From NCBI GenBank assembly GCA_016200725.1, contig JACQEE010000057.1, forward strand, positions 1 through 13,399: a stretch of DNA of 13,399 nt, written 5' to 3'. Below the pieces are notes generated by a model. That model did not search any database. It had not been told where the DNA came from and worked only from the letters and a program-made list of their open reading frames with translations. Both the position numbers and the translations under genes were made by a program. The stretch comes from Chloroflexota bacterium (lineage in GTDB: Bacteria > Chloroflexota > Dehalococcoidia > SHYB01). Shown piece after piece: positions 6,862 to 13,399 of this stretch (its first letter is position 1; every line of letters starts with the position of its first letter).

Positions 6862-7944
6862 TTATGCCACCGCTTCCTGCATCCGCTGGGCCTGCTCGCG
6901 CGCCACCAGCGCATCGATCACCTCATCGAGGTTGCCTTCGAGCACCGCGGGGAGGTTGTGGAAACTCATCTCCAAGCGATGGTCAGTGACGCGGTTCTGC
7001 GGATAGTTGTACGTGCGGATCTTCTCCGACCGCTCGGCAGTGCCTACCTGCGAGCGCCGCATGTCTGTGATCTGGGCCTCCTGCTCTCGCATCTTGATGT
7101 CCAGGATGCGCGCGCGCAGGATGGCCATCGCCTTCATCTTGTTCTTCAACTGCGACCGCTCATCCTGGCACACGGCAACGATGCCCGTGGGGTTATGGAC
7201 GATGCGCACCGCCGTCGCCACCTTCTGCACGTTCTGGCCGCCATGCCCCGAGGCGTGGTAGATGTCGATGCGGATGTCTTCCGGGTTCACGTGCACCTCG
7301 ACCTCGTCGGCCTCCGGCAGCACCGCCACCGTCGCCGTCGACGTGTGGATGCGGCCGCTGGCCTCCGTATCGGGGACGCGCTGGACGCGATGGACGCCGC
7401 TCTCGTGCTTGAGGCGGCTGTATGCGCCGCGCGCATCGACCTCGAAGATGATCTCCTTGAACCCGCCGATGCCCGACTCGTTCGAGTCGAGCACCTCGAC
7501 TTTCCAGCCGTGCGTCTGCGCGTAACGCTGGTACATGCGGAAGAGGTCCGCGGCGAACAGCCCTGCCTCGTTGCCGCCAGTACCCGCGCGTATCTCGAAG
7601 ATTACCGACTTCTCGTCGTTCGGGTCCTTCGGCAGCAGGCCTGTCTGGATGTCCTTGGCGAGGCGGTCGCGGCGGTCCTGCAACTTCGCGAGTTCGTCCT
7701 TCGCCATCGCGGCCAGGTCGCGGTCGCTCTCGTTCTGCACCATCGCCTGCGTCTCCGCGATCTCCGCGCTGACCTTCTTGTATTCTTTGTACAGATTGAC
7801 GACGCGCTCCAGCGACGCCCGCTCCTTCGCCATCGCCTGCACCTTCGTGTAGTCCGTGGCGATTTCGGGACGCCCCATCTGCTCCGCGAGGTCGTCGTAC
7901 CTCCGGATCAGCCCATCGAGTTTGTTGTGTAGTTGTTCCAGCAT
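6862..7944 (-). CDS. prfA: Peptide chain release factor 1 (RF1)
   Basis: RF1 reads UAA and UAG stop codons in the ribosomal A site and triggers release of the finished protein. The 360-residue length equals that of E. coli RF1. Visible landmarks are 'IFEIRAGTGGNEAGLFAADLFRMY' (about 115-138), the stop-codon-reading PxT motif as P-D-T (191-193, in 'RVPDTEASGRIHTS'), and the catalytic loop 'SGHGGQNVQK' with GGQ at 235-237. The PxT tripeptide, not the SPF of RF2, decides for RF1. GGQ is followed by 'CQDERSQLKNKMKAM' (259-273). ATG 7944 gives the usual family start 'MLEQLHNKL'. A TTG at 7959 would add five residues but sits directly against a strong hairpin. prmC, encoding the enzyme that methylates Q237, follows 59 bases downstream. 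Confidence 0.97.
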   Translation of the reverse strand: MLEQLHNKLDGLIRRYDDLAEQMGRPEIATDYTKVQAMAKERASLERVVNLYKEYKKVSAEIAETQAMVQNESDRDLAAMAKDELAKLQDRRDRLAKDIQTGLLPKDPNDEKSVIFEIRAGTGGNEAGLFAADLFRMYQRYAQTHGWKVEVLDSNESGIGGFKEIIFEVDARGAYSRLKHESGVHRVQRVPDTEASGRIHTSTATVAVLPEADEVEVHVNPEDIRIDIYHASGHGGQNVQKVATAVRIVHNPTGIVAVCQDERSQLKNKMKAMAILRARILDIKMREQEAQITDMRRSQVGTAERSEKIRTYNYPQNRVTDHRLEMSFHNLPAVLEGNLDEVIDALVAREQAQRMQEAVA

Positions 7945-7959
7945 GGTCGCTTCACACAA

Positions 7960-7983
7960 TCGCCCGCCACTGGCGGCGGGCGA
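7960..7983 (-). promoter_or_regulatory. Hairpin in the prfA 5' leader
   Basis: A 9-bp stem (7960-7968 with 7975-7983; CGCCCGCC against GGCGGGCG plus one T-A pair) has a 6-base loop. It lies between the predicted prfA transcription start (near 7988) and ATG 7944, ending 15 bases before the start codon. It could modulate ribosome loading, or be one more dispersed GC-rich repeat. Confidence 0.5.
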
Positions 7984-7994
7984 CGCACATCAGA

Positions 7995-8003
7995 ATTATA
8001 GCA
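7995..8003 (-). promoter_or_regulatory. Predicted prfA promoter, extended -10
   Basis: The minus strand reads TGCTATAAT (8003 to 7995), a perfect -10 hexamer with the extended TGn element. No good -35 is found at 17 bases, which fits an extended -10 promoter. The transcription start would be near 7988, giving a leader of about 44 bases for prfA. Confidence 0.6.
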
Positions 8004-8011
8004 AGCACCGA

Positions 8012-8027
8012 GACGCGCTCGCGCGTC
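8012..8027. promoter_or_regulatory. 16-bp palindrome in the divergent promoter region
   Basis: GACGCGC (8012-8018) and GCGCGTC (8021-8027) are perfect inverted repeats around TC. The site covers the -35 region of the prfA promoter and lies just upstream of the rightward promoter, a position expected for an operator. No regulator gene is adjacent, so this is only a candidate. Confidence 0.3.
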
Positions 8028-8040
8028 CTAAGCCTGTCAA

Positions 8041-8069
8041 AGGACATCTTGCTCGCCGAGTGCTAGTCT
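8041..8069 (+). promoter_or_regulatory. Possible leaderless promoter of the EamA-type gene
   Basis: AGGACA (8041-8046), 17 bases, then TAGTCT (8064-8069) with TG at 8061-8062 as extended -10. The start of transcription would fall at or next to the ATG at 8076, so the message would be leaderless. This agrees with the absence of any Shine-Dalgarno before 8076. Matches are partial. Confidence 0.35.
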
Positions 8070-8075
8070 CTTCCC

Positions 8076-8893
8076 ATGCGCCGCGCCTACCTCTATGCCC
8101 TCTTCGCCGCAGCCTCCTTCGGCCTTAGCGTTCCTCTGAGCAAGCGGCTCCTCGACCACATGCACTTCATCATGCTTGCCGGGCTGCTCTACCTCGGCGC
8201 GGCGTGCGCGCAAGTGATGGTCACGGGCTTGCGACGCGTCACCCGCAACACATTCGCGACCGAGTCCTCGACCTGGGTCTCGAGGCGATGTTCACCATTG
8301 GCCTGGCGAGCGCGTTCTTCGGCGAGAGCGTCGGCCGGCGCGTCGTCATCGGCGGTGTCGTGACCACCGGCGCAAGCCTGCTCCTGGCGACGCACAGCAG
8401 CAACGGCTGGGGCTTCTCCTGGGGCGCGATCGCCGTCGCCGCCGCGACCTTCTGCTGGGCAACGGATAACAACCTGACGGCAAAAATCTCGATGCGCGAC
8501 CCTATCACGATCGCCTGGTTCAAGCAGGCCGTCTCCGCGACTGTCAGCGTCTCGCTCGCGCTAACGCTGGGGAAGGCGTGGCCGCACTGGCCCTACCTTC
8601 TCGCCGCACTGGGCCTCGGCGCAGTTTCCTATGGCGTGAGCCTCGTCTTCTTCATCCTGGCCATCCGCGGCCTCGGATCCGCGCGCACCGGCGCCATCTT
8701 CGGCACCGCGCCCTTCTACGGAGTCGTCCTCTCCGCCATCCTCTTCTCCGAAGGCCGTTCGTGGGTGCTCATCCCCTCCGGCATCGGCGTCGCCCTCGGC
8801 CTCTGGCTCCTCCTCGGCGAGATGTGGCGCAGGCGATTACCCGCGCCACCTGCTGCATCCGCGCAAGCGCGCATCTCGTCCCCTCTCTCGTAG
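8076..8893 (+). pseudogene. EamA/DMT-family transporter, disrupted by deletion and frameshift
   Basis: Two pieces of one ten-helix drug/metabolite transporter are visible in different frames. The first piece, from ATG 8076, gives about 58 residues with TM1 and TM2 ('LYALFAAASFGLSVPLSKRLL', 'MLAGLLYLGAACAQVMV') and then degenerates. The second, in the frame of position 8204, resumes near 8265 with 'LGLEAMFTIGLASAFFGESVGRRV' and runs to the TAG at 8891-8893. It covers the end of the first EamA repeat and the whole second repeat ('CWATDNNLTAKISMRDPITIA', 'GSARTGAIFGTAPFYGVVLSAILF'). Intact relatives have about 35-45 more residues here, roughly TM3 and most of TM4. The break near 8245-8270 is therefore probably a deletion that also shifts the frame. 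A sequencing or assembly error could explain the shift, but less easily the missing helices. The product would have been an efflux or uptake permease of unknown substrate. Confidence 0.8.
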
Positions 8894-8920
8894 ATATGTC
8901 CCCTCTGCCAATGCAGTGCC

Positions 8921-8949
8921 TTGACACAACCTCCTCGGGCCCGTAGTTT
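8921..8949 (+). promoter_or_regulatory. Predicted promoter of the solute-binding protein gene
   Basis: A consensus -35 TTGACA (8921-8926), 17 bases, then TAGTTT (8944-8949, three of six matches). The start would be near 8956, giving a leader of about 45 bases that contains the GGAGG ribosome binding site at 8990-8994. Confidence 0.6.
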
Positions 8950-9000
8950 CCAGCCACGGTGGCTTCTCAGGGACCGCAATTCGAGGGGCGGAGGTGCATG

Positions 9001-10761
9001 ATGGGTTTCAAGACGCGGACCTCGGTGATCGTTGCTTCGCTTGCAGCGGCAGTCATGCTCATCGTTGCCTCGTGTGGAGGCGGCGCTGACAAGACGCCCA
9101 CCGCGAATCCGGCAACTCCGACAGTTACTACCGGTGCGACGGCTACCTCGGTAAGCAGACCAACGCCTACTCCGGTTCCAGCCACACCGACAGCCTTCTT
9201 GCTCCCGTCTACCGCGACGCCGACGCCCGTCGGCACTCAGATCAAGACCGGCGGCTCGTTGACCATTCGCTCCCTGCGGTCATGGGACATCCGCGACACC
9301 TACGACATCCGGGGTAAGTTCTCGCTGCTCTGGGTCCAGAACATGCTGAGCAATCTGGTGAAGACGGACTTCCAGAAACCCGCCGTCGTGCTGCCGGACA
9401 CGGCACAGAGTTGGGATGTCACGAATGGCGGCAAGACCTACACATTCCGCCTGCGACCGGGCATCAAGTGGAGCGATGGCACACCGTACACCGCAAAGGA
9501 CGTCTTGTTCAACTTCGACCGCGCCAAGAATCCGTCATCCCCGCTGCTCGCCTCCAACCTCGAGCCAACGAAGGTCATCGAGTCGATGGACGCGCCTGAC
9601 GATCTGACCTTCCGCGTCAATCTCAAGCAACCGAGCGCCTACTTCTTGGCGGGCGTCGCTGCCCCGTTCTTTCTCATGTACCCGTCTCACCTGGGCGCAA
9701 ATGTCGCCCAGGCTTGGGGCGACAACATGATCAGCACCGGGCCCTTCCTTGTGAAAGACTTCAAGTTCGACATCTCCGCCCTCCTCGTACGCAACCCGAA
9801 CTATTACGGCCGTGACCCGCAGGGCCGCCCGTACCCATACCTGGACAGCATCAATCTCGTGTTCATCCCGGACAACACCGCGGCCACGGCGGCATTCAGG
9901 ACGGGTCGCATCGACTGCGGGTGTGAGACCGACTTCGTAACCCCGTTGGGCGACGAGATCAAGAAGTCGAACACGCAGGTTACGGTGATCAACTTCAGCC
10001 AGGACGCTATCCACTACTTCTTCAACAACCGTCCGCCATTCAACGACATTCGCGTCCGCCAAGCGGTACAGATGGCCATCGACTTTGACGAGATCAACCG
10101 CGTGAGCCGCGGCGGCAAGGCCTTCTACCCACCGACTTTCATCCTCGGGCGCGAGTTCGGCGGCAGCTGGGCGTTGTCTGCCGACGAGATGTCAAAGATG
10201 CCAGGCTACCGGCTGCCGAAAGACCAAGATGTCGCCGAAGCCAAGCGCCTGCTGGCCGCGGCGGGCGTCGACCCGTCGAAGACAAAACTCAAGGTGCAGG
10301 CCATCGCCTTCTATGCAGACTTCAGCGACGCCTTTGTGACCGCGCTGCGCAAGCAGGGCTGGGATCTCGACGTGCAGTTGCCGACCACAAGCGCCCTCTC
10401 GCAAGCATTGAGCCAGGGCGACTTCGATATCTCATTCCAGGGCGGCGGCCGCACCATCGATGACCCGCAAGACATCACTGGCGGGTACATCCTCACCAAG
10501 GGCGGTCAGAACTTCGGGAAGTGGTCCTTCCCCGTGATCGACCAACTCTTCGCGCAACAAGACCAGGAACTGGACCCGGCCAAGCGCGCGCTCGTCATCG
10601 CCGACATGCTACGTGAGGTGGCGAAGCAACTCTTCTACATGCCTGCGCTGAATATCGCCTCCACCCGCGTGCTCTATCCCCAGGTGAAGGGCTACCTTGT
10701 CGGGGCCTTCTCCGCTAGCTCCAACCTGCGCTTCGAGCACCTCTGGGCGGATCGAGGTTAG
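9001..10761 (+). CDS. ABC transporter solute-binding lipoprotein, peptide/nickel type (SBP family 5)
   Basis: This 586-residue extracytoplasmic lipoprotein would capture a solute, typically an oligopeptide in this family, and deliver it to an ABC permease. A signal peptide with hydrophobic core (8-23) ends in the lipobox VAS-C with lipidation cysteine C25. A Thr/Pro-rich tether of about 50 residues follows (about 30-78, with TPTPVPATPT). The family 5 domain then starts, with 'GGKTYTFRLRPGIKWSDG' (about 143-160) and 'YTAKDVLFNFDR' right after it. 'FNNRPPFNDIRVRQAVQMAID' (about 341-361) is the usual mid-domain signature. ATG 9001 is chosen because GGAGG (8990-8994) lies 6 bases upstream. ATG 8998 is only 3 bases away, and GTG 8959 lies almost on the predicted transcription start. 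No permease or ATPase gene is adjacent; the next gene, hisS, is convergent. Substrate cannot be read from sequence. Confidence 0.93.
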   Translation: MGFKTRTSVIVASLAAAVMLIVASCGGGADKTPTANPATPTVTTGATATSVSRPTPTPVPATPTAFLLPSTATPTPVGTQIKTGGSLTIRSLRSWDIRDTYDIRGKFSLLWVQNMLSNLVKTDFQKPAVVLPDTAQSWDVTNGGKTYTFRLRPGIKWSDGTPYTAKDVLFNFDRAKNPSSPLLASNLEPTKVIESMDAPDDLTFRVNLKQPSAYFLAGVAAPFFLMYPSHLGANVAQAWGDNMISTGPFLVKDFKFDISALLVRNPNYYGRDPQGRPYPYLDSINLVFIPDNTAATAAFRTGRIDCGCETDFVTPLGDEIKKSNTQVTVINFSQDAIHYFFNNRPPFNDIRVRQAVQMAIDFDEINRVSRGGKAFYPPTFILGREFGGSWALSADEMSKMPGYRLPKDQDVAEAKRLLAAAGVDPSKTKLKVQAIAFYADFSDAFVTALRKQGWDLDVQLPTTSALSQALSQGDFDISFQGGGRTIDDPQDITGGYILTKGGQNFGKWSFPVIDQLFAQQDQELDPAKRALVIADMLREVAKQLFYMPALNIASTRVLYPQVKGYLVGAFSASSNLRFEHLWADRG

Positions 10762-10807
10762 CGCGGGTGATGACGCGACCTGAGCCTACCCTCAAGTGAG
10801 TGAAGGG

Positions 10808-12070
10808 TCAGCGAAGGGGTGGACGGAGAGAGACGTGGGCTTCCTCCACCGCCACCGTCTTCTGCTCCCCCGTCGCCATGTCCTTCACCGCGACCGTGCC
10901 CGCGCGTACTTCGTCGTCGCCCAGGATGAGCACCTTCGACGCGCCGAGCGCCGTCGCGTAGCGCAGTTGCGCTTTCAGGCTCTTGCCTGCAGGGGCCAGC
11001 ACCGCCTCGACGCCCTGGCGGCGCAGGTCGGAGGCGAGTTTCACCGCGGGGGCCTTCGCCGCCTCGCCCATGAAGGCGACCACCGCAGTCACCGGCGGCA
11101 GGGGCGGCACCTCGATACCCTGACGCTTCAGGTTCAAGATGATGCGCTCGACGCCGCAGGCGAAGCCGACACTCGGCGTCGGCGGCCCGCCGAGTTGCTC
11201 GATGAGGCCGTCGTAGCGGCCACCGCCGCCGAGGGTGCTCTGCGCCCCCTCTTCCGGCGGCGTGACCTCGAACACCGTGCGCGTGTAGTAGTCGAGGCCT
11301 CGCACGAGGCGGTGGTCGATGGCGTAGGGCAGCCCCAGCGATTCGAGGTACGACCGTAGCGAATCCCAGTGCGCGCGGCACTCGTCGCACAGGCTATCCA
11401 CCGACTTGGGCGCGTTGGCGACGTGCGGCTGGCACGACTCCTTCTTGCAATCGAGCAGCCGCAGCACGTTCGTCTCGTAGCGCCGCTTGCAATCGCCGCA
11501 CAGCCGCTCGAGGAGAGGCGCGTAGTAGGCGCGCAACTTCTCCAGATAGCCGGGGCGGCACTTCGGATCGCCGATGCTGTTGATGATGAGCGATAGGCTC
11601 TTCAGCCCAAGCGCCTCGAAGAAGCACCACGCCAGCTCGACGACCTCCGCATCCACCGCCGCGTCCGCCACGCCGATGGCCTCGCAGTTGATCTGGTGGA
11701 ACTGGCGCTGGCGACCCGCCTGCGGGCGGTCGTAGCGGAACATCGGGACGTGTACCGAGTAGAGGCGCACCGGCTGCGGCAGCACGTGCATCCCGTGCTC
11801 GAGGTAGGCGCGGCAGACGGGCGCCGTCCCCTCCGGCCGCAGCGTCATCGAATCCTTGCTGCGGTCCTCGAAGGTATACGTCTCCTTCTCCACCACGTCC
11901 GTGCTCTCACCAACGGACCGCACGAACAGCCCCGCCTCCTCGAACACCGGCGTGTCGATGCGCCGGTAGCCGAACCGCTCGCACATCGCCGCCGCCACGG
12001 CCTCGATGTGACGCCAGTAGGGTTGGTCTTGCGGCAGGATGTCGGCAGTGCCGCGCGGGGCCTTGAACAC
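10808..12070 (-). CDS. hisS: Histidyl-tRNA synthetase
   Basis: This 420-residue class II aminoacyl-tRNA synthetase charges tRNA-His in the cytoplasm. Landmarks are 'PRGTADILP' (5-13), 'TLRPEGTAPVCRA' (76-88), motif 2 'MFRYDRPQAGRQRQFHQ' (110-126), the histidine-specific 'LVRGLDYYTRTVFE' (255-268), motif 3 around 'GVERI' (306-310), and a C-terminal anticodon-binding domain (about 325-420). The insertion region holds six cysteines: C191-x2-C194, C208-x4-C213 and C228-x2-C231, a possible metal site. Many homologues keep only some of them. The start codon is GTG at 12068-12070, with GAGGG (12078-12082 on the plus strand as CCCTC) as Shine-Dalgarno. No T-box leader is seen. It lies downstream of the SDR gene on the same strand after 109 bases, and converges with the binding-protein gene, 46 bases apart. 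Confidence 0.97.
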   Translation of the reverse strand: MFKAPRGTADILPQDQPYWRHIEAVAAAMCERFGYRRIDTPVFEEAGLFVRSVGESTDVVEKETYTFEDRSKDSMTLRPEGTAPVCRAYLEHGMHVLPQPVRLYSVHVPMFRYDRPQAGRQRQFHQINCEAIGVADAAVDAEVVELAWCFFEALGLKSLSLIINSIGDPKCRPGYLEKLRAYYAPLLERLCGDCKRRYETNVLRLLDCKKESCQPHVANAPKSVDSLCDECRAHWDSLRSYLESLGLPYAIDHRLVRGLDYYTRTVFEVTPPEEGAQSTLGGGGRYDGLIEQLGGPPTPSVGFACGVERIILNLKRQGIEVPPLPPVTAVVAFMGEAAKAPAVKLASDLRRQGVEAVLAPAGKSLKAQLRYATALGASKVLILGDDEVRAGTVAVKDMATGEQKTVAVEEAHVSLRPPLR

Positions 12071-12100
12071 GTGATTCCCTCTCTCGTAACGCTGGTGGAA

Positions 12101-12111
12101 AGAATAGCACA
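12101..12111 (-). promoter_or_regulatory. Possible hisS promoter (-10 region)
   Basis: The minus strand reads TGTGCTATTCT (12111 to 12101), an extended -10 with four of six hexamer matches. No -35 of good quality lies 17 bases upstream. The transcript would start near 12094, about 24 bases before the hisS GTG. Confidence 0.35.
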
Positions 12112-12140
12112 GCCAACCCTATCCACTGAGCAAAGAGGGC

Positions 12141-12153
12141 CTCGTGACACGAG
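12141..12153 (-). terminator. Weak terminator-like hairpin after the SDR gene
   Basis: CTCGT and ACGAG arms enclose a 3-base loop (5-bp stem), 27 bases past the SDR stop. On the minus strand it is followed by GCCCTCTTTG. The stem is short and the T-run has only three bases, so termination is uncertain. Together with the candidate hisS promoter it would separate the two genes transcriptionally. Confidence 0.22.
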
Positions 12154-12179
12154 AAGAAGATGCAGAACTTCCCGGATAC

Positions 12180-12986
12180 TTAGCCCGCTCCGGCCGCGAG
12201 GCCATGCTCTCGCGCGAAGTCGGCGGCCACGATGACCTTCCCCGAGTACGACTGCGGGTCCGCACACGTGGCCAGATACGCGATGGTCTTGGCCGGTACT
12301 TCGGTGGGGTGCGCGTACTTCATGTTCAACGTGGGGAACGTCTTCACGAGGTCGTGTGCGTTCTCCGTCGCCGTGAAGCCGGGATCGACGGCGATGATCG
12401 CGATCTTGTGCGGCTGCAACTCCTTGCGGAGCGCGAGCGTCATGCGATTGAGCCCAGCCTTGCTCGCGGCGTAGGCGACGCCGGGCGCTCCCCCTATGCC
12501 AGGCAGTGCCTTGCCCTCGTTCCAGGCCGCGCCCGAGGTCACGTTGATGATCACGCCGCCGCCCTGCTTGACCATATACGGCGCGAATCCCTTGCAGAGT
12601 AGAAAGGGCGCGGTGAGGTTGAGCGCGATCTGGTCCTTCCAACTCTTGCTTGTCATCGGAAGGAATGCATCGAACATCTCGTCGCGCGTGAGGGCGGCGT
12701 TGTTCACCAGGATGTCGGCGCGGCCGAACGCAGCGATGGTCTTGCGGACGATCTCGTCGATGTCCTCTTCTCGTGTCAAGTCTGCTTTGACCGCAAGCGC
12801 GCGGCGACCCAGCGCTTGAATCTGCGCCACCGTCTTGCCGAGGCTCCCGGGCAGGTCCGACCGCTCCTGGAGGGTGCGGCCTGTCACCACGACGTCCGCG
12901 CCCTCTTTCGCCAACAACACGGCCGACAGCGCGCCGATGCCACGGCTCGCGCCGTTGACGACGGCGACTTTGCCTTGCAAGTTCAT
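12180..12986 (-). CDS. SDR family NAD(P)-dependent oxidoreductase
   Basis: This 268-residue classical short-chain dehydrogenase/reductase performs NAD(P)-dependent alcohol/ketone redox chemistry on an unknown substrate. The cofactor loop is 'NGASRGIG' (11-18), with N in place of the usual T or S. 'NNAA' is at 95-98, and the catalytic tetrad is N123, S151 ('INVTSGAAW'), Y172 and K176 ('YAASK'). 'DPGFTATE' (201-208) follows the active site. The 'LPGSLGKTVAQIQALG' stretch (45-60) after the cofactor-specificity strand resembles an SDR subgroup found near CoA-ester and steroid-type catabolic genes; this is a hint only. ATG 12986 has a good Shine-Dalgarno (GAGGAG, 12993-12998 on the plus strand as CTCCTC). 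The upstream neighbour on the same strand is the EthD-like gene, separated by a composite repeat. Confidence 0.94.
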   Translation of the reverse strand: MNLQGKVAVVNGASRGIGALSAVLLAKEGADVVVTGRTLQERSDLPGSLGKTVAQIQALGRRALAVKADLTREEDIDEIVRKTIAAFGRADILVNNAALTRDEMFDAFLPMTSKSWKDQIALNLTAPFLLCKGFAPYMVKQGGGVIINVTSGAAWNEGKALPGIGGAPGVAYAASKAGLNRMTLALRKELQPHKIAIIAVDPGFTATENAHDLVKTFPTLNMKYAHPTEVPAKTIAYLATCADPQSYSGKVIVAADFAREHGLAAGAG

Positions 12987-13020
12987 GAGTCGCTCCTCAG
13001 CCGGCGAGCGCGCGCTTCGC

Positions 13021-13106
13021 GCGCGTCACCCTCACCTCCCCTTCGACTTCGCTCAGGGCAGGCTCTGGCTTCGCCAGGGGTCCTCTCCCGCAGACGGGAG
13101 AGGGGA
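13021..13106. repeat. Composite palindromic repeat between the SDR and EthD-like genes
   Basis: Read on the minus strand it contains, in order, four parts. First is a 9-bp stem CCTCTCCCG/CGGGAGAGG with a 4-base loop (13103-13082). Second is a small hairpin CTGGC-GAA-GCCAG (13077-13065). Third is a core GCCCTGAGC...GTCGAAGGGG (about 13060-13037). Fourth is GGTGAGGGTGA (13036-13026). The first, second and fourth parts match the element inside prmC, and the third matches the prfA-prmC spacer repeat. It occupies most of the 127-base gap. Confidence 0.75.
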
Positions 13107-13113
13107 AAGATCC

Positions 13114-13399
13114 CTATGGGCTCACCCGGTACCACAGCGACACGCCCTTGATGTCCACGAAGGACGGCACGTAGTTCTTGGGGAACTTCGAGCCGACTTC
13201 CTTCGCCAGCGCCTGCGGGTCGCCGATATCTGATTCGTAGATCGCCATGAAGTGCGGGTGCCGCTCGGTGATGTGCTGCTTGAACGGCTCGCCGGTGATC
13301 AGTTGGCCGAACGACCCTGTGTGGTAGATGCCCAGGTCGACGACCTCTTTCACGTGCTTTTCGTTGTACCACTTCTTGAGGTCGTTCTCCTTGCCCTTC
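13114..13399 (-). CDS. Dimeric alpha/beta-barrel (EthD-like) protein, C-terminal part (5' end outside window)
   Basis: The frame is open to the right edge, so about 94 C-terminal residues are visible and the true start lies outside. The segment begins 'KGKENDLKKWYNEKHVKEVVDLG', which has the pattern of small dimeric ferredoxin-like proteins of the EthD/DUF4286 type: a polar loop, then W-Y-x2-x-H and a helix leading to the binding pocket. It continues with 'HPHFMAIYESDIGDPQAL' (central strand and helix) and ends 'GVSLWYRVSP'. Members of this fold include small oxygenases and decyclases as well as proteins of unknown function. I assign no reaction. The internal GTG at 13351-13353 is not the start. 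It lies upstream of the SDR gene on the same strand, and the two may be cotranscribed across the composite repeat. Confidence 0.65.
   Translation of the reverse strand, partial: KGKENDLKKWYNEKHVKEVVDLGIYHTGSFGQLITGEPFKQHITERHPHFMAIYESDIGDPQALAKEVGSKFPKNYVPSFVDIKGVSLWYRVSP

Noticed and set aside
6787..7932. A 381-codon plus-strand open frame
   Set aside because: It is antisense to prfA for almost its whole length. Its composition (many R, H, L, V) is that of a high-GC shadow frame, and it matches no family I recognise.
8035..8040. Consensus TTGACA on the minus strand as -35 of prfA
   Set aside because: It lies 34 bases from the TATAAT box, twice the normal spacing, and no -10 occurs at 17 bases.
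8204..8893. Second transporter fragment as an independent intact gene starting at GTG 8204
   Set aside because: Its first 20 residues are out-of-frame sequence of the N-terminal piece and lack homology; no ribosome binding site is seen. It is better read as part of one broken gene.
10773..10806. Possible bidirectional terminator between the solute-binding gene and hisS (ACCCT...AGGGT)
   Set aside because: Only a 5-bp core stem with a bulge beyond it and no T-run on either strand; too weak to list.
10758..11390. A 210-codon minus-strand open frame overlapping hisS
   Set aside because: Low-complexity R/G/A-rich shadow of the hisS anticodon-binding region.
12071..12179. T-box or other tRNA-sensing leader upstream of hisS
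   Set aside because: The gap is only 109 bases and shows no long specifier stem, T-box sequence or strong terminator.

Overview
The window is GC-rich bacterial chromosome carrying mostly housekeeping and metabolic genes. The best taxonomic clue is the solute-binding lipoprotein at 9001-10761, whose lipobox is followed by a long Thr/Pro-rich tether. That style is common in Chloroflexota, and a Dehalococcoidia-like member of that phylum is my best guess. This is inference from style, not proof.

Left part, plus strand: the C-terminal end of an enoyl-CoA hydratase (cut by the window edge), a repeat-like spacer, a class I methyltransferase, and an NhaA Na+/H+ antiporter. After a promoter and a hairpin leader come a cytidylate-kinase-like P-loop protein and an MscS-type mechanosensitive channel.

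Middle part, minus strand: a translation-related cluster read prfA - prmC - rsmI. Release factor 1 carries the GGQ loop. PrmC methylates the glutamine of that loop. RsmI methylates 16S rRNA in the decoding centre. A near-consensus extended -10 promoter and a leader hairpin precede prfA. Divergent from prfA lies a broken EamA/DMT transporter, with an apparent deletion plus frameshift. Then comes a peptide-type ABC solute-binding lipoprotein with no permease or ATPase genes beside it.

Right part, minus strand: histidyl-tRNA synthetase, an SDR-family oxidoreductase, and the C-terminal end of a small dimeric alpha/beta-barrel (EthD-like) protein cut by the right edge.

The most notable structure beyond the genes is a set of GC-rich palindromic repeats. 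One lies in frame inside prmC and adds about 20 residues between its two domains. One lies between prfA and prmC. One at 13021-13106 looks like a composite of the other two. A 7-bp tandem repeat separates prmC from rsmI. I found no CRISPR array, tRNA, rRNA, phage gene, transposase or recognisable defence system, and I do not see a new multi-gene system here.
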